A DNA stretch of 64,000 nt from Halomonas sp. (GTDB taxonomy: Bacteria > Pseudomonadota > Gammaproteobacteria > Pseudomonadales > Halomonadaceae), in the NCBI RefSeq assembly GCF_030457605.1, contig NZ_JAKDUR010000005.1, forward strand, positions 1-64,000. Direction: 5' to 3'. This document shows, one piece after another, positions 9,184 through 16,626 of this stretch. The translations under genes and the position numbers were made by a program. The number at the start of each line of letters is the position of its first letter. Positions within the stretch are counted from its first letter, which is position 1. The notes under the pieces are model-generated. The model saw only the letters and a program-made list of their open reading frames with translations, did not search any database and was not told where the DNA came from.

Positions 9184-9206
9184 AGTTCAAGCCGGCTAGC
9201 AGCCCA

Positions 9207-10613
9207 TTAGCAGCTGTAGTACATCTCGAACTCGACGGGATGCGTAGTCATGCGGATACGCTCCACGTCTTCCATCTTGACCGCGATATAGGCATCAATC
9301 ATTTCATCGCTGAATACGCCGCCTTCGGTCAAAAAGGCGCGGTCTTCATCCAGCGCGTCCAGCGCCTGATCCAGGCTGTTCGCCACGGTGGGCACCTGTT
9401 TGCCCTCTTCCGGCGGCAGGTCGTAGAGATTTTTATCCATGGCATCGCCGGGGTGAATCTGGTTCTTGATGCCGTCGATACCGGCCATCAGCATGGCCGC
9501 AAAGCACAGGTACGGGTTGGCCGTAGGATCAGGGAAGCGCAGTTCCACCCGCTTGCCCTTGGGGCTTGCGGTGTAGGGAATGCGGATCGACGCCGAGCGG
9601 TTACGCGCGCTATAAGCCAGCATCACCGGCGCCTCGAACCCCGGCACCAGGCGCTTGTAGGAGTTGGTCGAGGCGTTGGTAAAGGCGTTCAACGCACGGG
9701 CGTGCTTGATGATGCCGCCGATGTAATACAGCGCCATTTCCGACAGCCCGGCGTATTCGTCGCCGGCAAACTGGTTTTCGCCGTCTTTCCAGAACGACTG
9801 GTGAACGTGCATGCCGGTGCCGTTATCACCCACCAGCGGCTTGGGCATGAACGTCGCCGTCTTGCCGTAGGCATGCGCCACGTTGTGAATGACGTACTTC
9901 ATTTCCTGAACTTCGTCGGCCTTTTTGACCAGCGTATTGAACTTCACGCCGATCTCGTTCTGCCCGGCGTTGGACACTTCGTGGTGATGCACCTCAACGC
10001 TCTGGCCAATCGCTTCCAGGGTGTTGCACATGGCACCGCGAATATCATGGAAGCTGTCGACCGGCGGCACGGGGAAGTAGCCGCCCTTCACCCGCGGACG
10101 GTGGCCCAGATTGCCGCCTTCAATCACGTGGTCGGTCGCCCAGGCACCCTCTTCCGAGGTAATTTTGTACATGGAGCCCTGAATGTCGGTCTTCCAGTGC
10201 ACTTCATCAAAGATGAAAAACTCGGGCTCCGGGCCGAAAAAGGCGGTATCGCCCAGGCCTGTAGACTGCAAAAACGCCTCGGCACGCTTGGCGATCGAGC
10301 GCGGATCACGATCATAGCCCTGCATGGTGGCCGGCTCGATCACATCACAGCGCAGCACCAGCGTTGAATCTTCGGTAAACGGGTCCAGGTAAGCCGTGCC
10401 GTCTTCCGGGCGCAGCACCATGTCGGACTCGTTGATGCCCTTCCAACCCAGCATGGACGAACCGTCAAACATCTGGCCGTCTTCAAAGAAATCTTCATCC
10501 ACTTCCCGCGCGGGAATGGTGACGTGCTGCTCCTTGCCGATGGTGTCGGTAAAGCGCAGGTCGATCCATTTCACATCATGTTCTTCAATCAAGGCGAGCG
10601 TCTTGGCTGACAT
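9207..10613 (-). CDS. glnA: Glutamine synthetase type I
   Basis: ATP-dependent synthesis of glutamine from glutamate and ammonia by a dodecameric cytoplasmic enzyme, 468 residues, the normal GSI-beta length. Conserved blocks are DGSS near the N-terminus, FGPEPEFF (metal ligands), [19 protein letters not shown] and the ELRFPDP signature. Tyr397 in NLYDLPPEE is the adenylylation site, so activity should be controlled by GlnE. GGAGG precedes the ATG. A sigma-54 promoter lies about 140 bases upstream, consistent with NtrC control. Confidence 0.98.
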   Translation of the reverse strand: MSAKTLALIEEHDVKWIDLRFTDTIGKEQHVTIPAREVDEDFFEDGQMFDGSSMLGWKGINESDMVLRPEDGTAYLDPFTEDSTLVLRCDVIEPATMQGYDRDPRSIAKRAEAFLQSTGLGDTAFFGPEPEFFIFDEVHWKTDIQGSMYKITSEEGAWATDHVIEGGNLGHRPRVKGGYFPVPPVDSFHDIRGAMCNTLEAIGQSVEVHHHEVSNAGQNEIGVKFNTLVKKADEVQEMKYVIHNVAHAYGKTATFMPKPLVGDNGTGMHVHQSFWKDGENQFAGDEYAGLSEMALYYIGGIIKHARALNAFTNASTNSYKRLVPGFEAPVMLAYSARNRSASIRIPYTASPKGKRVELRFPDPTANPYLCFAAMLMAGIDGIKNQIHPGDAMDKNLYDLPPEEGKQVPTVANSLDQALDALDEDRAFLTEGGVFSDEMIDAYIAVKMEDVERIRMTTHPVEFEMYYSC

Positions 10614-10750
10614 TCTGTCCTCCGGGGTAAGCGTGGCTTATCGTCAAGGGTGCCCGTGGGCGTTAGCCGGCACCGGCAAAAATCATGGCTAGTGTTGTAG
10701 CACGTCGTGGTCATGCTGCCTACGGGGCATCCGCCGTTGCCCATCAACGA

Positions 10751-10766
10751 TGCAGGCAACGTGCCA
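10751..10766 (-). promoter_or_regulatory. Sigma-54 (-24/-12) promoter of glnA
   Basis: The minus strand reads TGGCACGTTGCCTGCA, matching the sigma-54 consensus TGGCACG-N4-TTGCA at all but one position, with the essential GG and GC ten bases apart. The predicted start point near 10739 gives a leader of about 125 bases before glnA. From 10767 to 10983 I see no gene; the stretch 10790-10850 is AT-rich and may hold further activator sites. Confidence 0.88.
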
Positions 10767-10983
10767 ATTTGGCGCACTCAGCTGAAATAATTTATTAACC
10801 ATATGATTTAAAATCATTTATTTTTTACACAAAGCATATAAATGTCCATTTGCCAGCATGCCGCAACGTAACACTGAAACCCCGCTATTGTTTCAGCTGC
10901 CCCAAAAAAATGCACGCCCGCGCCAGAATGCACCAAAAGGGAGCACCGAGCGGCGAGATAATTGAAAGCCATCTGCTGCTGGT

Positions 10984-11071
10984 TTTCTAAGCTGCCTGGG
11001 CGGCAGCGAGCGCTTGATAGTTCTCGGGGCTGGTTTCCAGCACTTTCTGAGCTGCCTGTGCGGCAGCGAAG
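10984..11071 (-). CRISPR. Orphan type I-F-like CRISPR mini-array (2 repeats, 1 spacer)
   Basis: Two 28-base repeats (10984-11011 and 11044-11071) flank a spacer of exactly 32 bases (11012-11043). This is the type I-F geometry of 28 + 32. The repeats agree at 24 of 28 positions. Read on the minus strand they contain the I-F palindrome CTGCC...GGCAG and end in AGAAA, matching about 22-23 of 28 positions of the well-known enterobacterial/Pseudomonas I-F repeat as I remember it. The right-hand copy is closer to consensus, so the leader side is probably at higher coordinates. No cas gene is in the window. The spacer source is unknown. Confidence 0.8.
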
Positions 11072-11114
11072 TTGTCCCGGAAAACTCATTTCGGCAATTC
11101 CCCTGACCCTTTTT

Positions 11115-11127
11115 GTTATGTTATAAC
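11115..11127 (+). promoter_or_regulatory. Putative Zur box overlapping a -10 element upstream of znu operon
   Basis: GTTATGTTATAAC is a near-palindrome (10 of 13 positions symmetric) of the form seen in gammaproteobacterial Zur operators. It overlaps TATAAC (11122-11127), a plausible -10. It sits 39 bases before the first ORF of the zinc uptake operon. Repression by zinc-loaded Zur is inferred. Confidence 0.72.
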
Positions 11128-11165
11128 CTACTCCTTATTTTCAAGCGCCATGTTCGGGAAACACC

Positions 11166-11342
11166 ATGCACGCACAACATCGCAGCGCGGGAGCGCACGA
11201 TACTTATCCTCACCGGCACAACCGCGAGGGGCCGTGCCATTTTTCTCTGATGTCGTTGTCGGTGGCGAAACGGCTGGCACTGTGCGCCCTGCCACTGCTG
11301 GCACTTTGGGGGCTGGTGGCGTGGGCAACGGGGTGGTTTTGA
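11166..11342 (+). CDS. His-rich 58-residue membrane microprotein, coupled to znuC
   Basis: A short ORF not attributable to any family I recognise. The first 25 residues hold six histidines (2, 5, 11, 16, 18, 25) and Cys24, and residues 36-57 form one hydrophobic helix (RLALCALPLLALWGLVAW) ending in TGWF. Its TGA overlaps the znuC ATG by one base (TGATG), a classic coupling arrangement, and it lies directly behind the Zur box. A weak GGGAA precedes the ATG by 5 bases. Metal-binding and a role in zinc uptake are inferences from composition and position. It could instead serve only as a translated leader for znuC. Confidence 0.6.
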   Translation: MHAQHRSAGAHDTYPHRHNREGPCHFSLMSLSVAKRLALCALPLLALWGLVAWATGWF

Positions 11343-12052
11343 TGTCACACGAGGCAAAACTCCGGCTGTATAACCTGCATTTGGCTCAGGCGCGGCGCAG
11401 CGTGCTGGAGGGGCTTGAGGGCACTTTTGCCAGCGGCGCGGTGACCGCACTGATCGGTGCTAATGGAGCCGGCAAAAGCACGCTGGTACAGGCGCTGATG
11501 GGCGAGCTACGCCCGCTTTCCGGCAAAGTGGAATGCCACGTTCCCAAGGCTCGGCGCGCGTGGTTGCCCCAGCAGCTGGCGCTGGATTTATCGTTCCCCA
11601 TGAGCGTGGAAGAGCTGGTGATGACCGGCAGCTGGCCAAGCCACGGGGCGCTTAAAGGCTACTGTGCGGCGCATTACCGCCGCGGCCGGGAGATCATGAC
11701 GCGACTGGGCATTTCCACCGTGGCGCATCGGCCACTGGGCGAGTTGTCCGGCGGCCAGCGCCAGCGTGCCCTGATCGGCCGCACGCTGATGCAGGAGGCC
11801 GAACTTCTGCTGCTGGACGAGCCGTTTGCCAACGTCGATAGCGAGACGGTGGACATCCTGATTCCGATTATTCGCCAGATGGCCGACGACGGCGCCACGA
11901 TCATCGTCGTGCTCCACGATATGGATCATCTCAAGCGTCTGGCCGATGCCGTCCTGCTGCTGCGCGATGGCTGCAGCCACTGGCTGGCGCCAGATGGGGT
12001 GGTCGCGCCGTCGCATTTATCCACAGGAGGTCGCCATGCTGGACTTGCTTAA
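11342..12052 (+). CDS. znuC: Zinc ABC transporter ATPase ZnuC
   Basis: ATPase of the high-affinity zinc importer, 236 residues. Walker A is GANGAGKST (39-47), the signature is [12 protein letters not shown], and Walker B LLLLDEPFANVD is followed by the switch histidine in VLHDMDH. The start at 11342 is set by its overlap with the preceding ORF's stop codon and by alignment of the N-terminus with ZnuC; a longer in-frame extension upstream carries no ABC sequence. It overlaps znuB by 17 bases. Confidence 0.93.
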   Translation: MSHEAKLRLYNLHLAQARRSVLEGLEGTFASGAVTALIGANGAGKSTLVQALMGELRPLSGKVECHVPKARRAWLPQQLALDLSFPMSVEELVMTGSWPSHGALKGYCAAHYRRGREIMTRLGISTVAHRPLGELSGGQRQRALIGRTLMQEAELLLLDEPFANVDSETVDILIPIIRQMADDGATIIVVLHDMDHLKRLADAVLLLRDGCSHWLAPDGVVAPSHLSTGGRHAGLA

Positions 12053-12917
12053 CGCCTGGCTGGTCGCGCCGTTTGACTACGGCTTTATGCGCCGCGCCGT
12101 GGTTGGCGGGCTGGCGCTGTCGCTGGCCGCGCCGCCGTTGGGGGTGTTTCTGGTGCTGCGCGGCATGAGCCTGATTGGCGATGCCATGGCGCACGCGATT
12201 TTACCCGGTGTGGCGCTGGGCTTTTTGGTGGCGGGGTTTTCACTGCCGATGATGAGCCTGGGCGGCGTGCTGTTTGGCTTGGCCGTGGCGCTGCTGGCCG
12301 GCGCCGTATCCAAAATGGGCGGGCAGCGCGAAGACGCGGCCATGGCGAGCTTTTTTATTATTTCGCTGGCCGCCGGGGTGATGCTGATTTCGCTGGGTGG
12401 CAGCAGCGTGGATCTCACCCATGTGCTGTTCGGCTCGGTACTGGCGATCAATTCCACCGCGCTGGTGCTGATAACGACGATCAGCAGCGCGATCGTGATC
12501 ACACTGGCGGTGATCTTCCGCGCGCTGGTAGTGGAGTGTTTGGACCCGCTGTTTTTACGCGGCCAAAGCCGGCGCAGCGGCTGGGTACACAGCGTATTTC
12601 TGGGGCTGTTGGTACTTAACCTGACCGCCGGCTTTCAAACCCTGGGCACGCTGATGGCGGTAGGCCTGATGATGTTGCCGGCTACCACAGCACGCTTCTG
12701 GAGCAAGCGCCTGGAAGGGCTGATGGGCATAGCCGTAGTGCTGGCGATGCTCTCAAGCACCGGGGGGCTTTTGCTCTCATTCCACCTGGACTTGCCATCC
12801 GGCCCGAGCATTATCCTGCTCGCCGGTGCGGGCTACTTCTTTTCGGCCGTGTGCGGCCGCTACCACAGCCTGGCCGCCCGCTGGCGGCGCAAGGTCACAC
12901 CGCTGGTGCATGATTAA
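12036..12917 (+). CDS. znuB: Zinc ABC transporter permease ZnuB
   Basis: Membrane permease of the ABC-3 family, 293 residues with about eight hydrophobic helices. AGGAGG at 12025-12030 fixes the ATG at 12036 (MLDLLNAWLVAPFDYGFMRR). Family motifs include FLVLRGMSLIGDAMAHA near 40 and the later GFQTLGTLMAVGLMMLPA coupling region. It works as a dimer with ZnuC to bring Zn2+ across the inner membrane. Confidence 0.93.
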   Translation: MLDLLNAWLVAPFDYGFMRRAVVGGLALSLAAPPLGVFLVLRGMSLIGDAMAHAILPGVALGFLVAGFSLPMMSLGGVLFGLAVALLAGAVSKMGGQREDAAMASFFIISLAAGVMLISLGGSSVDLTHVLFGSVLAINSTALVLITTISSAIVITLAVIFRALVVECLDPLFLRGQSRRSGWVHSVFLGLLVLNLTAGFQTLGTLMAVGLMMLPATTARFWSKRLEGLMGIAVVLAMLSSTGGLLLSFHLDLPSGPSIILLAGAGYFFSAVCGRYHSLAARWRRKVTPLVHD

Positions 12918-12932
12918 CCCAAGGAGCTTTTT

Positions 12933-13910
12933 ATGCGTTTATCGTCCGTTTTCAGCTGGGCAACCGGTGCTGCCTTTTTACTCGCGTTGCCCACGACCAT
13001 GGCCGCCGAGCGCGTACCGGTGGTAACCAGTTTTTCCATCCTCGCCGACATGGTCGAAAACGTTGGTGGTGAACACGTCGAAGTGACGCCGCTGATCGGC
13101 GCGGATAGCGATGCCCATAGCTATTCGCCAAGTCCCGGCGATGTGCGCACGCTGTCTCACGCCAGGCTGGTGGTGTTCAACGGCCTGCATTTTGAGGGCT
13201 GGATGGCGCGGCTGCTGGAAACCAGCGGCTATAACGGGACGCTGGTGACCGCGACCGATGGCATTACTCCACTGATGAACCATGGCCACGATCACGCTGC
13301 CCAGCATGAGCACGGGGAGCACCACGGCCATGGACACGACGGACACGACGGACACGACGGACACGATCATGGCACGGCAGACCCCCATGCGTGGCAGGAT
13401 ATGGCCCGCGCACGTACTTACGTCACCAACATCCGTGACGGGCTGATCACCGCCGACAGCGACCACGCCACCGACTACCGCGCCAATGCCAAACGTTATC
13501 TGGATAAGCTGGCCAGCGCCGATGCCGACATCCGCCAGTTGCTGAGCAACGTCCCGACAGAGACCGCAGTGATTACCGGCCACGACTCGTTCGGCTACTT
13601 TGCCGAGGCTTACGGCCTGCGCTTTCTGGCGCCCGAGGGGCTTGCCACCACGGCCGATCCCAGCGCCGCACGCATGGCCGAGCTTGTGGATGTCATCAAA
13701 CAGCAGCGCATACAGGCCCTGTTTCACGAGAACATGACCAGCCCCGTGGCCATTACCCAGCTGGCCGAAGAAACCGGGCTTTCCGTTGCCGGCACGCTAT
13801 ACGCTGATGCGCTGGCACGTGAAGGCGAGGCCGCCAGCTACATCGGCATGATGCGCCATAACGCCAAGGTCCTTCACAAGGCCCTGCACGAGACGCTGGC
13901 GGACGACTAA
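12933..13910 (+). CDS. znuA: Zinc ABC transporter substrate-binding protein ZnuA
   Basis: Periplasmic zinc-binding protein, 325 residues, with a signal peptide cleaved near TTMAA-ER. Probable ligands of the cluster 9 fold are H62 (DAHSYSPSPGD), H152 (DPHAW), H217 (TGHDSFGYF) and D292 (YADALA). Between about 117 and 147 lies a flexible acidic His-rich loop of GHD/HGH units, a feature of zinc-specific rather than manganese-specific members. AAGGAG precedes the ATG. It is the last gene of the znu operon. Confidence 0.95.
   Translation: MRLSSVFSWATGAAFLLALPTTMAAERVPVVTSFSILADMVENVGGEHVEVTPLIGADSDAHSYSPSPGDVRTLSHARLVVFNGLHFEGWMARLLETSGYNGTLVTATDGITPLMNHGHDHAAQHEHGEHHGHGHDGHDGHDGHDHGTADPHAWQDMARARTYVTNIRDGLITADSDHATDYRANAKRYLDKLASADADIRQLLSNVPTETAVITGHDSFGYFAEAYGLRFLAPEGLATTADPSAARMAELVDVIKQQRIQALFHENMTSPVAITQLAEETGLSVAGTLYADALAREGEAASYIGMMRHNAKVLHKALHETLADD
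13332..13367 (+). repeat. 9-bp tandem repeat in the ZnuA His loop
   Basis: Four consecutive copies of GGACACGAC (the fourth ending in T) encode repeated Gly-His-Asp in the metal-binding loop of ZnuA. The units are in frame, so gain or loss of a copy would alter loop length without breaking the gene. Confidence 0.95.
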
Positions 13911-13928
13911 GCGACGGCGCACGCCGAT

Positions 13929-14300
13929 TCAGCCAGGATTGATCCCGCTGATAAACGGCGCCAGGGTAATCAGCGCGATCAAAATCACCGCCACGATCAC
14001 CAGCGTGACCTGCAGCGGATGCGCCAGAAACCGGCGCCATTGCGTCGGTTTCTCGCCGCGTTGAACCACGTCGGCATATTCCTGCCTGGCCCGTACCAGG
14101 CGTTCGTCCTGATAGTCGGCCAGCGCGGCTTTGGCCGCCTCCCGCTGGTGCTCGTTGCGCAGCCAGATGGCATCCACGCCCATGCGAAACATGCCCGCCT
14201 GGGTCTCGTAGGTGTCAAAGCCGCGCTCGTCCAGCAGCTGGCGCACTTCGCGGGCTTCCTCGTCGGTGACATGGTGCAGGCGAAACAGCAGCAACGCCAT
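13929..14300 (-). CDS. DUF6164-type small membrane protein
   Basis: A 123-residue protein of unknown function. The first 60 residues (ALLLFRLHHVTDEEAREVRQ) resemble a small ferredoxin-like regulatory fold that senses or binds peptides (DUF2007-like). A basic middle follows, and one transmembrane helix near 98-118 ends the protein (VTLVIVAVILIALITLAPF). It lies 2 bases after gloA on the same strand, so the two are co-transcribed. I cannot assign an activity. Confidence 0.7.
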   Translation of the reverse strand: MALLLFRLHHVTDEEAREVRQLLDERGFDTYETQAGMFRMGVDAIWLRNEHQREAAKAALADYQDERLVRARQEYADVVQRGEKPTQWRRFLAHPLQVTLVIVAVILIALITLAPFISGINPG

Positions 14301-14302
14301 GG

Positions 14303-14836
14303 TTAATCGCCCTTGCCGGCCATGCGGTCGGCCTGGATGACTTCGATCCAGTAGCCGTCAGGGTCCTTTATGAAGATGACGTCTTTCATCTTGCCCTGAT
14401 CGGCACGTTTGACGAAGGTGACGTCGTGGGCGTCAAACCACGCCTGCGCCGCCTCCAGATTGGGCACGCTGATGCAGATGTGACCAAAACCCTGGGGCTC
14501 GGCATTGCCGTCGTGGTAGGCAAAGTCCTCGTCGTCTTCGGTGCCCCAGTTGTGGGTCAGCTCGAGAATGCCGGTTCGGCCAAAGGTCCAGGCGGTGCGC
14601 GAGGCGGTGTCTTCCGGCACGCTGCGCGGGTCTTCCACGTGGGCGAGGAAATACAGCGAGAAGTTCATTTCCTCGAAGTCCAGCCGGCGCATCACCTGCA
14701 TGCCCAGCACCCGGGAATAAAACGCCAACGTACGCGCCGGTTCCTTGATGCGCAGCATCGTGTGGTTGAAGCAAAAACCTTGAGTTTCCGGCGGCGTGGG
14801 AACAACGCCCGGGTGCGATTCACCGTGAAACGACAT
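14303..14836 (-). CDS. gloA: Lactoylglutathione lyase (glyoxalase I)
   Basis: Converts the hemithioacetal of methylglyoxal and glutathione to S-lactoylglutathione, detoxifying methylglyoxal. The 177-residue length fits the longer gammaproteobacterial/eukaryotic-like form. Metal ligands are visible as H in FNHTMLRI, E in ILELTHN, H in GFGHICI and E in YWIEVI. AGGAGA precedes the ATG. It transcribes away from the thi operon and into the DUF6164 gene. Confidence 0.94.
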   Translation of the reverse strand: MSFHGESHPGVVPTPPETQGFCFNHTMLRIKEPARTLAFYSRVLGMQVMRRLDFEEMNFSLYFLAHVEDPRSVPEDTASRTAWTFGRTGILELTHNWGTEDDEDFAYHDGNAEPQGFGHICISVPNLEAAQAWFDAHDVTFVKRADQGKMKDVIFIKDPDGYWIEVIQADRMAGKGD

Positions 14837-14999
14837 GCCTTTCTCCTGTTGATGAAATCCTTGATGATCAAGCTCACTGGCTTGTGGCGCTGCACATCTT
14901 ACTGCCCTTTCACCCTACCAGTCGCGTCGGCGGGCACAAGCACCCCTCTACAGGCTTTTCAGGGCTTTACAGCGCAAGCTCCAGCGCGGATAGTAGCCT

Positions 15000-15087
15000 C
15001 CACGGCAGGGGCGCTCAACGTCAAACGTTGTGCTGAGACGCACCCTTAACCACCTGAACCGGACAATACCGGCGTAGGGAGTCGTGG
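15000..15087 (+). ncRNA. TPP (THI element) riboswitch
   Basis: The conserved aptamer blocks appear in order: GGGGCGC early, CTGAGA at 15033-15038, ACCCTTAA, CACCTGAACC and the AATACCGGCGTAGGGA block at 15065-15080. The closing P1 stem pairs CCACG (15000-15004) with CGTGG (15083-15087). It lies 36 bases before thiM and senses thiamine pyrophosphate. From 14837 to 14999, upstream of it, I see no gene. Confidence 0.95.
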
Positions 15088-15101
15088 TGCTCGCGTACCC
15101 G

Positions 15102-15117
15102 CCTCCCCGCCGGGAGG
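15102..15117 (+). promoter_or_regulatory. Shine-Dalgarno-sequestering hairpin of thiM (riboswitch expression platform)
   Basis: CCTCCC (15102-15107) can pair perfectly with GGGAGG (15112-15117) around a CGCC loop. The right arm is the thiM ribosome-binding site, 6 bases before the ATG. This points to translational rather than terminator-based control; no U-tract follows. Confidence 0.8.
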
Positions 15118-15123
15118 AATGGC

Positions 15124-15942
15124 ATGACCCTACCCACGCCCGGGCGCTACCTTCACGCCCTGCAGCAGCGCACGCCGCTGGTCCACTGCATCACCAACTT
15201 TGTCGCCATGAACTCCAGCGCCAACATACTGCTGGCCGTGGGCGCCTCGCCGGCCATGCTTCATGCCCGCGAAGAAGTCAGCGAGTTTGTGCCGCTGGCC
15301 GGCGCACTGTCGATCAATATCGGCACCGTTAGCCCCGACTTCGCCGAGGCAATGCTTGACGCCACGCGTACCGCACATCGCTTTGCCACGCCCTGGGTGC
15401 TCGATCCCGTGGCCGTGGGCGCAACCCGCTACCGCCAGCGCCTGTGTGTCGAGCTGCTCGAACACGCGCCCAGCCTGATTCGCGGCAATGCATCAGAGAT
15501 TTTATGCCTGAATGGCATCGCCAACCCGGGCCGTGGGGTAGACAGCACCGCCAGCCCCGAGCAAGCGCGCGACGCCGCCGTTGAGCTGGCTCGCCGCCAA
15601 AACTGCCTGGTAGGTGTCAGCGGTGAAGGTGACCTGATTACCGATGGCAAGCGCATCGTACACGTCAGCGGTGGGCACGCGCTGATGCCGCGCATTACCA
15701 CACTGGGCTGCGGGTTAAGCGCCACCGCCGCCGCGTTTCTGGCCGTGGCCGACGAAGCGCCATCAAGCCAACTGACAGCAACGGCGGCAGCCTTTGGCTG
15801 TTTTGCCCTGGCCGGCGAGCGCGCCGGTGCTCAGGCATCAGGCCCTGGCAGTTTTACCGCGCCGTTCCTTGATGCGCTTTATCAGCTTACCCCTCACGAC
15901 CTTGATACCCACCTCGCTTTGGAGACCCGCGATGCACTTTGA
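15124..15942 (+). CDS. thiM: Hydroxyethylthiazole kinase ThiM
   Basis: Phosphorylates 4-methyl-5-hydroxyethylthiazole for thiamine salvage, 272 residues. The substrate-binding N-terminal block HCITNFVAMN and ANILLAVGASPAM are typical, and the ribokinase-like C-terminal motif GCGLSATAAAFLA carries the catalytic cysteine in G-C-G. The start is fixed by the GGGAGG site. The last 11 bases overlap thiE. Being alone with thiE, the locus serves salvage plus joining rather than de novo synthesis. Confidence 0.95.
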   Translation: MTLPTPGRYLHALQQRTPLVHCITNFVAMNSSANILLAVGASPAMLHAREEVSEFVPLAGALSINIGTVSPDFAEAMLDATRTAHRFATPWVLDPVAVGATRYRQRLCVELLEHAPSLIRGNASEILCLNGIANPGRGVDSTASPEQARDAAVELARRQNCLVGVSGEGDLITDGKRIVHVSGGHALMPRITTLGCGLSATAAAFLAVADEAPSSQLTATAAAFGCFALAGERAGAQASGPGSFTAPFLDALYQLTPHDLDTHLALETRDAL

Positions 15943-16588
15943 TTTATCCGTTTATTTGGTCACCGACGCCGGCCTATGCGGCAGCGACGGCGTGGAGCGT
16001 ACCGTGGAAGAAGCGGTGAAAGGCGGCGTTACCATTGTCCAGCTGCGCGACAAGCACGCCGCGGATGACGCCATGATCGAACAGGCTCGCCGGCTCAAAC
16101 AGGCGTTGGACACCCACGCCGAGCTGACCGGCCGGCGCGTGCCATTAATTATCAACGACCGGCTGCACGTGGCGCTGGAAAGCGGTGCCGATGGCCTTCA
16201 TGTGGGCCAGAGTGACACCGCCGCGCAGGAAGCGCGCAAGGCCATGGGCGAAGACGCCATCATCGGGCTTTCCATCAACAACGCCGAACAGCTCGCCGCT
16301 GCCCCCGTGGCATTGCTGGATTACGTCGGACTGGGGCCGGTATTTGCCACCCAAAGCAAGCAGGATCACGCAGCGCCCATCGGCTTTGACGGGCTGGCCG
16401 CACTGACCGACGCCTGTCCGCTACCCGGCGTCGCCATTGGCGGGATAAAAGTCGAACACGTTGAGGCCGTGAAGCAAAGCGGCGCCCACGGCATGGCGGT
16501 GGTCTCGGCCATTTGCGGCCAGCCCTCGCCGTATGACGCCGCGAAAGAACTGTCGCAGCAATGGCAGGCAGCGACGGAACAGGCGTGA
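15932..16588 (+). CDS. thiE: Thiamine-phosphate synthase ThiE
   Basis: Joins HMP-PP and thiazole phosphate to thiamine phosphate in a TIM-barrel enzyme, 218 residues. It shows VTIVQLRDK (diphosphate and Mg binding), LIINDRLHVAL, GLHVGQSD, YVGLGPVFATQSK and VAIGGI, all family blocks. ATG 15932 has GGAGA just upstream; the open frame before it is non-homologous. Overlap with thiM indicates coupled expression under the TPP switch. Confidence 0.95.
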   Translation: MHFDLSVYLVTDAGLCGSDGVERTVEEAVKGGVTIVQLRDKHAADDAMIEQARRLKQALDTHAELTGRRVPLIINDRLHVALESGADGLHVGQSDTAAQEARKAMGEDAIIGLSINNAEQLAAAPVALLDYVGLGPVFATQSKQDHAAPIGFDGLAALTDACPLPGVAIGGIKVEHVEAVKQSGAHGMAVVSAICGQPSPYDAAKELSQQWQAATEQA

Positions 16589-16626
16589 GGGCTATCGGAA
16601 GAACTCGCGCAAGAGCGACCTGAAAA

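Noticed and set aside
8910..10367. A 485-codon plus-strand frame opposite glnA
   Set aside because: It is a shadow of glnA codon bias, and its residues show no domain motif or plausible ribosome site.
10929..10945. An NtrC-like site (TGCACCA-AAA-GGGAGCA)
   Set aside because: Only one half-site is good, it lies about 200 bases from the glnA start point, and it coincides with the possible decayed CRISPR repeat, so I did not annotate it.
10960..11095. Minus-strand reading frames across the mini-array, including one giving an AAAQAA-rich peptide and a 91-codon frame (10814-11089)
   Set aside because: The Ala/Gln repetition arises from the repeat units themselves. The 28/32 geometry and the I-F-like repeat sequence explain the pattern better, and no ribosome site precedes either frame. 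A decayed repetitive gene cannot be fully excluded.
11072..11341. A long N-terminal extension of ZnuC
   Set aside because: The in-frame extension has no ABC-ATPase sequence, and it overlaps the His-rich ORF, whose stop codon abuts the homologous ZnuC start.
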